Shown: positions 8,534 to 17,677 of the stretch, piece by piece
Numbering within the stretch: the stretch's first letter is position 1
Layout: every line of letters begins with the position of its first letter
NCBI GenBank assembly: GCA_934591705.1
Contig: CAKTPM010000009.1
Location: 1 to 58,427 of the forward strand
Source of the DNA: an uncultured Oscillospiraceae bacterium
Lineage (GTDB): Bacteria > Bacillota > Clostridia > Oscillospirales > Oscillospiraceae
Length of the DNA stretch: 58,427 nucleotides
Direction: 5' to 3'
Notes under the pieces: generated by a model
Databases searched by the model: none
The model's input: the letters and a program-made list of their open reading frames with translations, nothing else
What the model was told of the DNA's origin: nothing
Translations under genes and position numbers: made by a program

Positions 8534-8962
8534 TTATTCCGGCTTTGCCTCGGTATCCAGGGCCGCGCCGCACTCCGGGCAGAAGCGGCTGTTGCTGGCA
8601 GCGCCGCACACGGGGCAGGTCTTCAGCTCGGGCACCTCGCACACCACGGTGGGCTCCTCATCCTTACCGGCACGGGCGGCCTCCAGCTCCGCGATCCGGG
8701 CGCGGCTGGCGTTGATGGCGCTGACCACATCCCGGATGGCGTCGGGCACATCCTCCTGGTGCTCCGCCACGAACCACTCACCGATGGCGCGGTAATTCTT
8801 CTCGATCTCGTGCTGCTCAGCGGAGATGGCCATATTGATCTTGGCGGTGTCCTTTAATTCCTTGGCCTTATCGGCGGCGGCGAAAGCCACATCCTTGGCC
8901 TTATCGGCGGCGATATCGGCATATGCCTTTGCCTTTCCTGCAAATCCGTCAAAAAATGCCAT
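8534..8962 (-). CDS. Small zinc-ribbon protein with Lys/Ala-rich helix
   Basis: A 142-residue cytoplasmic protein. Residues 1-90 are helical and rich in Ala, Lys and Asp, with two imperfect AADKAKD-type repeats and a likely coiled coil to about residue 100. The C terminus has one zinc ribbon (CPVCG ... CPECG). There is no signal peptide or membrane segment. The ATG at 8962 follows GGAGG, whereas the longer reading frame starts inside the promoter region. It is monocistronic, with its own promoter and terminator. Small zinc-ribbon proteins of this kind are common in Clostridia but have no known function. Confidence 0.8.
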   Translation of the reverse strand: MAFFDGFAGKAKAYADIAADKAKDVAFAAADKAKELKDTAKINMAISAEQHEIEKNYRAIGEWFVAEHQEDVPDAIRDVVSAINASRARIAELEAARAGKDEEPTVVCEVPELKTCPVCGAASNSRFCPECGAALDTEAKPE

Positions 8963-9008
8963 GATCGTTTTCCTCCTATAAATAATGGTTCTCTTCCAAG
9001 TTGCTGCC

Positions 9009-9037
9009 AGTATACACTTTTCCGGTAATAATGGCAA
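9009..9037 (-). promoter_or_regulatory. Promoter of the zinc-ribbon gene
   Basis: TTGCCA and TATACT on the minus strand with a 17-base spacer, about 45 bases before the ATG. Confidence 0.6.
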
Positions 9038-9064
9038 GGGCTTTGAGGAAAAGTTCAAGAAAAG

Positions 9065-10558
9065 TTAATGCTCTATCCAGTCCGCCGCCCGGGCCACCGC
9101 CCGCTTCCACTGGCGGTAATCCTCGTCGCAGTCCGCCTGGACCCGTTGGGGGGTGAACACCCGCTGGGATTGCCGCAGAGCGGAGAGCTGGTCTTGATCC
9201 TTCCACACGCCGCAGCTGAGCCCCGCCAGGGCCGCGGCGCCGAAGGCGGTGGTCTCCACCATGGCGGGGCGGTCCACGGGGATGCGCAGGTCATCGGCCT
9301 GCATCTGCAGCAGCAGGTCGCTGACGCTGGCGCCGCCGTCCGCCCGCAGGCAGGCGATGTCGCAGCCGGCGTCCTGGCGCATGGCCATCATCAGGTCCGT
9401 GACCTGGTAGGCGATGGCCTCCAGCACCGCCCGGGCGATGTGGCCCTGGCCGGTGCCCCGGGTGATGCCCAGAATGGCGCCCCGGGCGTACATATCCCAA
9501 TAGGGGGCTCCCAGGCCGGTGAAGGCCGGCACCACGATGACCCCGCCGCTGTCCGGCACCGAGGCCGCCAGGTCGTTGATCTCCGGGGCGGAGGAGATGA
9601 TCTGCAGCTCGTCACGGAGCCACTGGATGGTGCTGCCGCCGTTGAATACGCTGCCCTCCAAGGCGTAGACGGTATGACCGCCGATGCACCAGCCCACGCT
9701 GCACACCAGTCCCGCCCGGGAGCGCACCGGCCTCTCCCCCACATTCATCAGGGTAAAGCAGCCGGTGCCGTAGGTGTTCTTGGCCTGGCCCACCCCGAAG
9801 CAGGCCTGGCCGAAAAGGGCGGCCTGCTGGTCCCCGGCGGCGCCGCACACCGGCACCCCCGCGAGCTTCTCCAGGCCCGGGATGCCGGCCTTGACCTCGC
9901 CGTAGATCTCGCTGTTGCCCACAGGCCGGGGCAAAAGGCACATGGGGATGCCCAGCATGCCGCAGAGCTCGGCATCCCACCGCAGGGTGTGGATGTCAAA
10001 GAGCATGGTGCGGCTGGCGTTGGAATAATCCGTGATATGCTCCCCGGTGAGCTTGTAGATGAGCCAGCTCTCCACGGTGCCGAAGGCCAGCTCCCCCTTT
10101 TCCGCCCGCTGCCGGACACCGGGGACATTGTCCAGGATCCAGCGGATCTTGGTGGCGGAGAAATAGGCGTCGATCAAAAGACCGGTGGTGGACTGCACCC
10201 GCTCGGCCAGGCCCCGGCGCTTGAGCTCCTCGCACAGCTCCGCCGTGCGGCGGCACTGCCACACGATGGCGTTATATACCGGCTCCCCGGTGGCGCGGTC
10301 CCAGAGGATGGTGGTCTCCCGCTGGTTGGTGATGCCGATGCCGGCGATCTCCCCTGCCGCCAGCCCGGCCACGGCCTCCGCCGCGGCCCGGCGCTGGCTC
10401 TCCCAGATATCCGCCGGGTCGTGCTCCACCCACCCCGCCTGGGGATAGTGCTGGGGAAAGTCGTGCTGGCTCATGGAGACGATCTGCCCCTTTTCATCGA
10501 ACACGATGGCCCGGGAGCTGGTGGTGCCCTGATCCAGGGCCAGGATATGCTTTGCCAT
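9065..10558 (-). CDS. glpK: Glycerol kinase
   Basis: ATP-dependent phosphorylation of glycerol to sn-glycerol-3-phosphate (FGGY family, 497 residues, normal length). Residues 1-20 show the phosphate-binding ALDQGTTSSRAIVFD. ITNQRETT, the GTGCFTLMN region, YALEGSVFNGGSTIQW and the C-terminal adenosine loop DGGASVSDLLLQ are all present. The ATG at 10558 is taken rather than the upstream in-frame start because GAGGG precedes it at good distance and the protein then begins MAKHILALDQG. It is divergent from a lipase-like hydrolase, which suggests joint use of acylglycerols. No glpF or glpO is present in the window. Confidence 0.96.
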   Translation of the reverse strand: MAKHILALDQGTTSSRAIVFDEKGQIVSMSQHDFPQHYPQAGWVEHDPADIWESQRRAAAEAVAGLAAGEIAGIGITNQRETTILWDRATGEPVYNAIVWQCRRTAELCEELKRRGLAERVQSTTGLLIDAYFSATKIRWILDNVPGVRQRAEKGELAFGTVESWLIYKLTGEHITDYSNASRTMLFDIHTLRWDAELCGMLGIPMCLLPRPVGNSEIYGEVKAGIPGLEKLAGVPVCGAAGDQQAALFGQACFGVGQAKNTYGTGCFTLMNVGERPVRSRAGLVCSVGWCIGGHTVYALEGSVFNGGSTIQWLRDELQIISSAPEINDLAASVPDSGGVIVVPAFTGLGAPYWDMYARGAILGITRGTGQGHIARAVLEAIAYQVTDLMMAMRQDAGCDIACLRADGGASVSDLLLQMQADDLRIPVDRPAMVETTAFGAAALAGLSCGVWKDQDQLSALRQSQRVFTPQRVQADCDEDYRQWKRAVARAADWIEH

Positions 10559-10589
10559 AACGATCCCTCTTTTCATTTGCTGTGATCTG

Positions 10590-10618
10590 TGCTATAGTGT
10601 ATCTATGATAACATAGCA
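10590..10618. promoter_or_regulatory. Inverted repeat in the glpK / hydrolase divergent promoter region
   Basis: TGCTAT and ATAGCA arms separated by 17 bases lie in the 74-base gap between the divergent genes. The repeat overlaps a weak plus-strand -10 (TATCTA, 17 bases after TTGCTG at 10577). It could be an operator controlling both genes; no regulator is identified. Confidence 0.3.
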
Positions 10619-10632
10619 GAGGAGAAATTGCC

Positions 10633-11568
10633 ATGACAAATATGCAGGATTTTACCTTCCTCTCCGGTGACGGCAAAACCTATCTCCACGGCATCTCCTG
10701 GCTGCCGGAGGGCAAACCCGTGGCTGTGCTGCAGATATGCCACGGCGTGGCGGAGCACATCCGCCGCTATGACGGCTTCGCCCGCTTTCTCAACCAGCGG
10801 GGCGTGGCGGTGGTGGGCCACGACCACCTGGGCCACGGCGAGAGCGTGAAGGAGGGCGACACCCCGGTGTATTTCGGCCCCGGCAACACCTGGCAGACGG
10901 TGGTGGACGACATCTATACCCTCCACAACCGCCTCAGGCAGCAGTTTCCCGATGTGCCCATGGTGCTCATGGGCCACTCCATGGGCTCCTTCCTGGCCCG
11001 GACCTACCTCATCCGCTACCCCGGTACCGTAAAGGCCGCCATCCTCATGGGCACCGGCTGGCAGGGCTCGCTGACGGTGGAGGCGGGGCTGGCCGCCGCC
11101 CGGGTCATCGCCGCCGTAAAGGGGGAAAATGCCGCCAGCCGCTTTGTCAACGACCTGGCCTTCGGCGGCTACAACAAGCGCTTTAAGCCCAACCGCACGG
11201 CGGTGGACTGGCTCTCCGCCGACGAGGAGAATGTAGACGCCTACATCGCAGACCCCCTCTGCGGCGCCGACGCCACGGTGGGCCTCTTCCGGGAGCTGCT
11301 GCGGGGCGTGCGCTATAACCAGAGCTTCTCCCACTTGGACCGCATGGACGGCAAGACCCCGGTGCTGCTCATCTCCGGGGAGTGCGACCCCGTGGGCGGT
11401 ATGGGCGCCGGCGTGCGCCAAACCTACCGGGAGTTCAAGCGCGCCGGCGTGGGGGACTGCACGCTGAAGCTCTACCCCGGCCTGCGCCACGAGATACTCA
11501 ACGAAAAGGCCATGCAGCAGACGGTGTATGAGGACATCTGGGCCTGGATGAAGGAGAAAGCGCTATGA
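10633..11568 (+). CDS. Alpha/beta hydrolase, monoacylglycerol-lipase-like
   Basis: A 311-residue serine hydrolase of the S33/Hydrolase_4 group (monoglyceride lipase or lysophospholipase type). The nucleophile elbow GHSMG places Ser at residue 116. The oxyanion-loop sequence ICHGVAEHIRRYD and GHDHLGHGES are typical of monoacylglycerol lipases. The acid and base are likely Asp in GECDPVG and His in GLRHEIL. There is no signal peptide, so it is probably cytoplasmic. The stop codon overlaps the start of the glycosylase gene (ATGA), so the two are co-transcribed. The divergent glycerol kinase supports a role in acylglycerol breakdown, but the substrate is inferred. Confidence 0.88.
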   Translation: MTNMQDFTFLSGDGKTYLHGISWLPEGKPVAVLQICHGVAEHIRRYDGFARFLNQRGVAVVGHDHLGHGESVKEGDTPVYFGPGNTWQTVVDDIYTLHNRLRQQFPDVPMVLMGHSMGSFLARTYLIRYPGTVKAAILMGTGWQGSLTVEAGLAAARVIAAVKGENAASRFVNDLAFGGYNKRFKPNRTAVDWLSADEENVDAYIADPLCGADATVGLFRELLRGVRYNQSFSHLDRMDGKTPVLLISGECDPVGGMGAGVRQTYREFKRAGVGDCTLKLYPGLRHEILNEKAMQQTVYEDIWAWMKEKAL

Positions 11569-12146
11569 CCGGTACATGGGAAGAGCTGAAAAGGGAGTGT
11601 CTGGCCTGCCGGGCCTGCCCCCTGTGTGAAACCCGCACCCAGGTGGTCTTCGGCGTAGGAGACCCCCATGCCGAGGTGCTCTTCATCGGCGAGGCCCCCG
11701 GGGCCAATGAGGACAAGCAGGGCGAGCCCTTCGTGGGACGCGCCGGAAAGCTGCTCGACGACATGCTGGCCATGATCGGCCTCAGGCGGGAGAGCATCTA
11801 CATCACCAACTCCGTGAAGTGCCGGCCTCCGGAGAACCGCGACCCCCTGAACACGGAAAAGGAGACCTGCCGGGGGTATCTGCAGCGGCAGCTGGCCATG
11901 ATCCGCCCCAAGATCATCGTGTGCCTGGGGCGCATCAGCGCCATGGAGATGATCAAGCCGGACTTCAAGATCACCCAGGAGCACGGCCAATTTTTTGAAA
12001 AGGACGGCGTGCAGATGATGGCCCTCTATCATCCCGCCGCCCTGCTGCGGGATCCCCGCCGGAAGCCGGAGACCTTTGTGGATCTGAAAAACCTCCAGCG
12101 CAAGATCCGGGAGATCTGCGAGCACACCCCCCTTGCATTCGAATAA
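11565..12146 (+). CDS. Uracil-DNA glycosylase, family 4 (4Fe-4S)
   Basis: DNA repair enzyme of 193 residues that removes uracil from DNA. Cys15 and Cys18 (in CRACPLCETRTQVVFG) and two later Cys (VKCRPPENR and TCRGYL) match the four iron-sulfur ligands of the family. Motif GEAPGANEDKQGEPFVG and the C-terminal HPAALLRD are the active-site loops. Two extra Cys (12 and 21) flank the first ligand pair. The start codon overlaps the stop of the hydrolase gene, and a terminator follows. SPO1-polymerase-like proteins share this fold, but all catalytic motifs of family 4 are here. Confidence 0.93.
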   Translation: MTGTWEELKRECLACRACPLCETRTQVVFGVGDPHAEVLFIGEAPGANEDKQGEPFVGRAGKLLDDMLAMIGLRRESIYITNSVKCRPPENRDPLNTEKETCRGYLQRQLAMIRPKIIVCLGRISAMEMIKPDFKITQEHGQFFEKDGVQMMALYHPAALLRDPRRKPETFVDLKNLQRKIREICEHTPLAFE

Positions 12147-12152
12147 AGACGC

Positions 12153-12186
12153 AAAAAAGAGGAGACCGTGGGGTCTCCTCTTTTTT
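12153..12186. terminator. Bidirectional terminator between convergent genes
   Basis: AAAAAAGAGGAGACC, GTG loop, perfect complement and six T. It serves the glycosylase gene on the plus strand and the GNAT gene on the minus strand. Confidence 0.85.
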
Positions 12187-12190
12187 AACT

Positions 12191-12715
12191 TCAGAGCTTC
12201 TTTTCCAGGCACACCAGCTCCACGCCGGGGATGCCGTTGAACTCGCAGGCCACGATGCCCGGCTCACTGTAGCCCAGGCGCTTATAGAGGGCCCGGGCAG
12301 GGAGATTGCGGGCATTTGTGTCCATCCGCAGGTAGGGGGTATTCCTCTCCCGGGCCAGGGCCTCATAATAGCCAACGAAGGCGGCGCCGCAGCCCTTTCC
12401 CCCGCAGGCGGGCTCCACCGTCAGGGTATGGAGCACCAGCACCTGCTCATCGGCGGCCGGATGCCGCCAGGGACAATCGGCATATTCCGGCACCTGCTCT
12501 TGGTCGATCTTGGCGGAGGCCACCACGGTGCCCCCCTCCTCCATCACATAGAGGGTGCCCTTCTCCAGGGCGGCCCGGGCGGTTGCCTCCGTGGGGTACA
12601 CGCCCCGGATCCAGCCCACCGTCGGCTGGGGGCGGCCCTCCTCTATGTCCAGAATATGCGCATAGATGGCCGCCACAGCGGGGATGTCTCTTTCCTCGGC
12701 TCTGCGAATGATCAT
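12191..12715 (-). CDS. GNAT-family N-acetyltransferase
   Basis: A 174-residue acetyl-CoA-dependent acetyltransferase. It has the GNAT beta4 strand LVLHTLTVEP, an acetyl-CoA loop that reads GGKGCGAAF instead of the textbook Q/RxxGxG/A, and the C-terminal NLPARALYKRLGY. The substrate is unknown. Its start overlaps the stop of the DUF1294 gene by 4 bases, making it the last gene of the psuK-psuG-DUF1294-GNAT run. Confidence 0.85.
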   Translation of the reverse strand: MIIRRAEERDIPAVAAIYAHILDIEEGRPQPTVGWIRGVYPTEATARAALEKGTLYVMEEGGTVVASAKIDQEQVPEYADCPWRHPAADEQVLVLHTLTVEPACGGKGCGAAFVGYYEALARERNTPYLRMDTNARNLPARALYKRLGYSEPGIVACEFNGIPGVELVCLEKKL

Positions 12716-13005
12716 AGGAGTCCTCCTTCATAGAAAAAGAGAAAATACACCGCCGCCGCGATCTGCAGGAGCAGGATCAGCGGGATGCCCAGGCGGAAAT
12801 ACCAGTGCTGGGTCTTATGCCGGAAGAGCTGCATTCCCAAAAGAGCTCCCAGACTGCCGCCGAGAAGGGGCAGGAGAAACAGCGTCCTCTCCGGGATGCG
12901 CCACGCGCCGCGCTTGGCTTTGGCCTTGTCTATGCCGTACACCGCAAGGGTGGCCAGGTTCACGGCGGCCAGCCAGATCGCCAGGGCCCTCAGCCAAGGG
13001 TGCAT
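12712..13005 (-). CDS. DUF1294 membrane protein
   Basis: A 97-residue membrane protein. It carries the family signature YGIDKAKAKRGAWRIPE near residues 23-39, followed by LLGGSLGALLGMQLFRHKT. Three hydrophobic segments are seen (about 7-22, 43-58, 72-90). DUF1294 proteins have no defined function. The gene overlaps psuG by 16 bases and the GNAT gene by 4, so translational coupling is likely. Confidence 0.88.
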   Translation of the reverse strand: MHPWLRALAIWLAAVNLATLAVYGIDKAKAKRGAWRIPERTLFLLPLLGGSLGALLGMQLFRHKTQHWYFRLGIPLILLLQIAAAVYFLFFYEGGLL

Positions 13006-13910
13006 AGCTCTTTTGCGGTCTCCGCCGCCAGGGCGGCATTGTTATACACCAGCTGGATATTGGAGGCCAAGCTGTCACCGCCGGTGATGTCCTTGATCTT
13101 GGCCAGGAGGAAGGGGGTGGTCTCCTTGCCGTGGATGCCCTTGCGCTTGGCCTCGGCCACGGCCTCGTCAATGGCCCGGTTGATGACCTCGTGATCCATG
13201 GCATAGGCCTCGGGGATGGGATTGGTCACCAGCATGCCGGTCTTGAGCCGCAGCTCCCGCTGCACCCGGTAGGCCCGGGCCAACTCCGCGGGGGTATCCA
13301 GCTCATAGTCCACGGAAAAGCCGGAGCGGCGGGTATAGAAGGCCGGCAGCTCCTTGGTGCCGTAGCCGATGACGGGCACGCCGTGGGTCTCCAGGTATTC
13401 CAGCGTCAGCCCCAGGTCCAAAATGGACTTGGCGCCGGCGCACACCACCATCACCGGGGTCTGGGCCAGCTCCTCCAGGTCGGCGGAGATGTCCATGGTG
13501 GTCTCCGCTCCCCGGTGCACGCCGCCGATGCCGCCGGTGGCAAACACCGAGATGCCCGCCATGTGGGCGATCATCATGGTGGTGGTGACGGTGGTGGCGC
13601 CGTCCTTCCCCTGGGCTACCAGGATGGGCAGGTCCCGGCGGCTGGCCTTGGCGACCCCTGCGCCGGTGCGGCCCAGGTAGTCGATCTCCTCCGGGGTAAG
13701 ACCCGCCTTCAGCCGGCCGCCGATGATGGCGACGGTGGCGGGCACCGCCCCCCGGTCGCGGATGATCTTTTCCACCGCCAGGGCCGTCTCTACATTCTGG
13801 GGATAGGGCATGCCGTGGGAGATGATGGTGCTCTCCAGGGCCACCACCGGGCGGTTTTCCGCCAGGGCCTTTTCTACTTCCGGGGCGATGTCTAAATACT
13901 TGTTCAGCAT
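12990..13910 (-). CDS. psuG: Pseudouridine-5'-phosphate glycosidase
   Basis: Splits pseudouridine 5'-phosphate into uracil and ribose 5-phosphate. The 306 residues are full length. Glu26 (in ALESTIISHGMPYPQN), Lys88 (in GVAKASRRDLP) and Lys161 (in VCAGAKSILDLG) match the catalytic residues of the E. coli enzyme by position. The manganese-site sequence TTTMMIAHMAGI is present. It lies 97 bases downstream of the HTH-linked kinase, which supplies its substrate. Co-transcription with the kinase is likely because no terminator is visible in the gap, where GTGATATGGAAT occurs twice. Confidence 0.95.
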   Translation of the reverse strand: MLNKYLDIAPEVEKALAENRPVVALESTIISHGMPYPQNVETALAVEKIIRDRGAVPATVAIIGGRLKAGLTPEEIDYLGRTGAGVAKASRRDLPILVAQGKDGATTVTTTMMIAHMAGISVFATGGIGGVHRGAETTMDISADLEELAQTPVMVVCAGAKSILDLGLTLEYLETHGVPVIGYGTKELPAFYTRRSGFSVDYELDTPAELARAYRVQRELRLKTGMLVTNPIPEAYAMDHEVINRAIDEAVAEAKRKGIHGKETTPFLLAKIKDITGGDSLASNIQLVYNNAALAAETAKELCTLG

Positions 13911-14007
13911 AGTGTTTCCTCCTGTCAGAGATGAGTGATATGGAATGGATGGGTGATATGGAATAAATAAAACTGTGTATCGGGCGAGCTTGTAAAGCAG
14001 CCCGGCT

Positions 14008-15099
14008 TTACCTGTCCTCCTGGGCCATCCGCCGGCGCAGAAGCTCCTCGCTCATGGCGGGGCTCACGGTGCCGGCGTGCTCCATGGCCACCGAGGCCGC
14101 CGCCAGGCCCGCCCGGGCGGCCCCCCGGAGATCGGTGCCCTGGAGGTAGGCCCAGGCCAGGGCCGCCATGAAGGCGTCGCCGCAGCCGGTGGTGTTCAGG
14201 GGCTTTACCGCGGGGTTGGGCAGGTGCAGCCGCTGTCCGGCGCGGTCAGCGGCAAAGACGCCGCCGGCTCCCAGGGAGATGAATACCCGGTGGAGCCCGG
14301 TTTCCAAAAGGGCGTCCGCCGCCCGGTGCAGGGAGCTTTCATCCGTGATGCTCACCCCGGAGAGGAGCTCTGCCTCCATGCGGTTGGGCTTGAGGGTGTG
14401 GATGCGCCCCAGGCACCGGCGCAGCTTGGGGGCCTTCACCGTGGAGACCGGGTCTGCAAAGATGGGCACCCTTACATTCTCCGCCAGCCAGCAGAGGCAC
14501 TCCTCCGGAAGGTTGGTGTCCACCACCAGCAGCTGGCTTGCCTCCAGCACCCCCCGGCGCTGGGCCAGGACCTGGGGGGTCAGGTGCCGGTAGATGTCCA
14601 TGTCGTTGACGGCCAGCACCATGTCACCGTGCTCGTCGGTAATGAAAAGATAGGTGGAGGTCCGCTCCCCGGAGAACACCGGCGCGTGGGAGATGTCGAT
14701 GCCCAGCTCCCCGCATACGGCCTGCAGCTGCTGGGCGTACACATCCTCGCCGAAGGCGGTGATGAGCTTCACATTCACCCCCATAAGACACATGTTGTGG
14801 GCGATGTTGCGGCCTACCCCGCCGGGGGAGAGCAGCACCCGCCCGGGGTTGGAGTCCTGCGCGATGGGCTTTTCGGCGGAATAGCCGCCGATGTCCATGT
14901 TGGCGCTGCCCACCACCGTGACATAGGGGGCGGTGTTGACGATGTACCCCTTGCCGCTGATGCAGCCCTTTTTCATCAGATTGGAGATGTGCACCGCCAC
15001 GCTGGAGCGGGTGATGCCCGCCTTCTCCGCCAGCTGCTGCTGGGAGATCATAGGATCCTCCGCGATCCAGTTGAGGATCTGCCGCTCGCGCTGTGTCAT
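14008..15099 (-). CDS. psuK: PfkB-family pseudouridine kinase with N-terminal HTH
   Basis: A 363-residue fusion. Residues 1-55 form a winged helix-turn-helix (QILNWIAEDPMISQQQLAEK, then RSSVAVHISNLMKKG). Residues 58-360 are a PfkB/ribokinase domain with GSANMDIGG, the GGVGRNIAHN substrate loop and the catalytic Asp308 in GCGDAF. With psuG directly downstream the substrate is very probably pseudouridine. The HTH suggests that the kinase also regulates its own operon, as in many PfkB-HTH fusions; this part is inference. A strong promoter lies 50 bases upstream. No dedicated nucleoside transporter is visible. Confidence 0.88.
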   Translation of the reverse strand: MTQRERQILNWIAEDPMISQQQLAEKAGITRSSVAVHISNLMKKGCISGKGYIVNTAPYVTVVGSANMDIGGYSAEKPIAQDSNPGRVLLSPGGVGRNIAHNMCLMGVNVKLITAFGEDVYAQQLQAVCGELGIDISHAPVFSGERTSTYLFITDEHGDMVLAVNDMDIYRHLTPQVLAQRRGVLEASQLLVVDTNLPEECLCWLAENVRVPIFADPVSTVKAPKLRRCLGRIHTLKPNRMEAELLSGVSITDESSLHRAADALLETGLHRVFISLGAGGVFAADRAGQRLHLPNPAVKPLNTTGCGDAFMAALAWAYLQGTDLRGAARAGLAAASVAMEHAGTVSPAMSEELLRRRMAQEDR

Positions 15100-15148
15100 G
15101 CCCTCGCCCCTTTCCTAAGCAAAACTTAAGTTGAATAATCACATGCTT

Positions 15149-15176
15149 ATCATACACCCTTTTTTCCATTTGTCAA
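15149..15176 (-). promoter_or_regulatory. Promoter of the psuK-psuG operon
   Basis: TTGACA and TATGAT on the minus strand with a 16-base spacer. Confidence 0.7.
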
Positions 15177-15216
15177 GCACTTCGCCGCAAAGGTTTTTCC
15201 CAGGGCAAGGAGATAC

Positions 15217-15245
15217 TTGCATTTGTTGCGGAAACCGAGTATAAT
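15217..15245 (+). promoter_or_regulatory. asnS promoter
   Basis: TTGCAT and TATAAT on the plus strand, 17-base spacer, about 42 bases upstream of the start codon. The leader is too short for a T-box, so asnS is not T-box controlled here. Confidence 0.75.
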
Positions 15246-15286
15246 AGCGGTTACTGTACAAAAACTTTGGAAACGAGGATAACGAT

Positions 15287-16696
<1,410 letters not shown>

Positions 16697-16705
16697 TGAG
16701 CATAA

Positions 16706-16728
16706 GGGGCGCCCCCTGCGGGCGCCCC
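16706..16728 (+). terminator. Possible asnS terminator
   Basis: GGGGCGCCC and its complement form a strong stem, but the following TTGTCTT is only a weak T-tract. Confidence 0.5.
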
Positions 16729-16801
16729 TTGTCTTCGCGGCGCCCTTCCCCTTTTTTCTCCATGCCGCCGCGGTAGAATACTCCCATAGGAGGGATGCGA
16801 C

Positions 16802-17677
16802 TTGTCTTTTTTCGATAAAAAGCCACGCCCCCACACCGGCTTCGGCCGGGTGCTCAGCGCCCTGGGGCAGAATTTCTTCGCCCACGATGTGGGCCGCGAC
16901 AGCGCCGCCCTGAGCTACTATCTGCTGTTCGCCATCTTCCCCATGCTGATCCTGGTCAGCATTCTCTTAGGGCTTTTGGAGCTGGATATGGAGAGCACCC
17001 TCGCCGTTTTGTCCCGGCTCATCCCGGAGGATGTGGTGCAGGTCATCGAGAGCTATCTCACCTATGTCTCCGGCCTGCAAAGCCCCCGGCTTTTGTGGTT
17101 CTGCATGGTGTTCTCCATCTGGTTCCCCATGCGGGCCATCAGCTGCCTGACCCACTCCATCCGCAAGGCCTTCGGAAAGCCCCAGCCGGAAAACCTCCTG
17201 AAAAACCAGTTCCTGCTGCTCATCGGCGCCCTTTTGCTCATCGTGGTCATCTCCCTGGCCCTGGTGCTCATCGTCATCGGCCGCCGGGTGCTGGAGCTGG
17301 CCGCCCGGGTGGTCACTCTCTCGCCGGGCTTCATCGCTCTTTGGTCCTACGGGCGCTTTCTCATCCTCTTTGTGGTGGTGTTTTTGAGTATCGCCGGGGT
17401 ATACTCCCTGGCCCTGGGCCGGCGGATGCCCTGGCGGGAGGTGCTGCCGGGGGTGAGCTTCTCCGTGTGCGCGGGCACCCTGCTGGGCATGCTCTTTTCT
17501 TACTATGTGGAGAATTTCGGCCAATACAGCATCCTCTACGGCTCTATCGCCACCATCATCGTGGTGCTCTTATGGCTTTATATGACATCCAATGTGCTGA
17601 TCTTAGGGGCGGAGCTCTCCGCGGAGCTCTCCCGGCGGCGGCACGCGCGCCTGGCAGATAAGGAGGACGCAGCATGA
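16802..17677 (+). CDS. YihY/BrkB-family membrane protein
   Basis: A 291-residue integral membrane protein with six predicted helices. The family signature DSAALSYYLLFAIFPMLI is at about residues 34-52 and MPWREVLPG lies in the second half. The last helix is followed by ELSAELSRRRHARL. The start is a TTG at 16802, chosen because AGGAGGG lies 7 bases upstream and the nearby ATG runs into a stop at once. YihY proteins were once called ribonuclease BN; that assignment was wrong and the function is open. The stop overlaps the trkA start (ATGA). Confidence 0.88.
   Translation: MSFFDKKPRPHTGFGRVLSALGQNFFAHDVGRDSAALSYYLLFAIFPMLILVSILLGLLELDMESTLAVLSRLIPEDVVQVIESYLTYVSGLQSPRLLWFCMVFSIWFPMRAISCLTHSIRKAFGKPQPENLLKNQFLLLIGALLLIVVISLALVLIVIGRRVLELAARVVTLSPGFIALWSYGRFLILFVVVFLSIAGVYSLALGRRMPWREVLPGVSFSVCAGTLLGMLFSYYVENFGQYSILYGSIATIIVVLLWLYMTSNVLILGAELSAELSRRRHARLADKEDAA

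Noticed and set aside
15246..15286. T-box before asnS
   Set aside because: The leader between promoter and start codon is too short.
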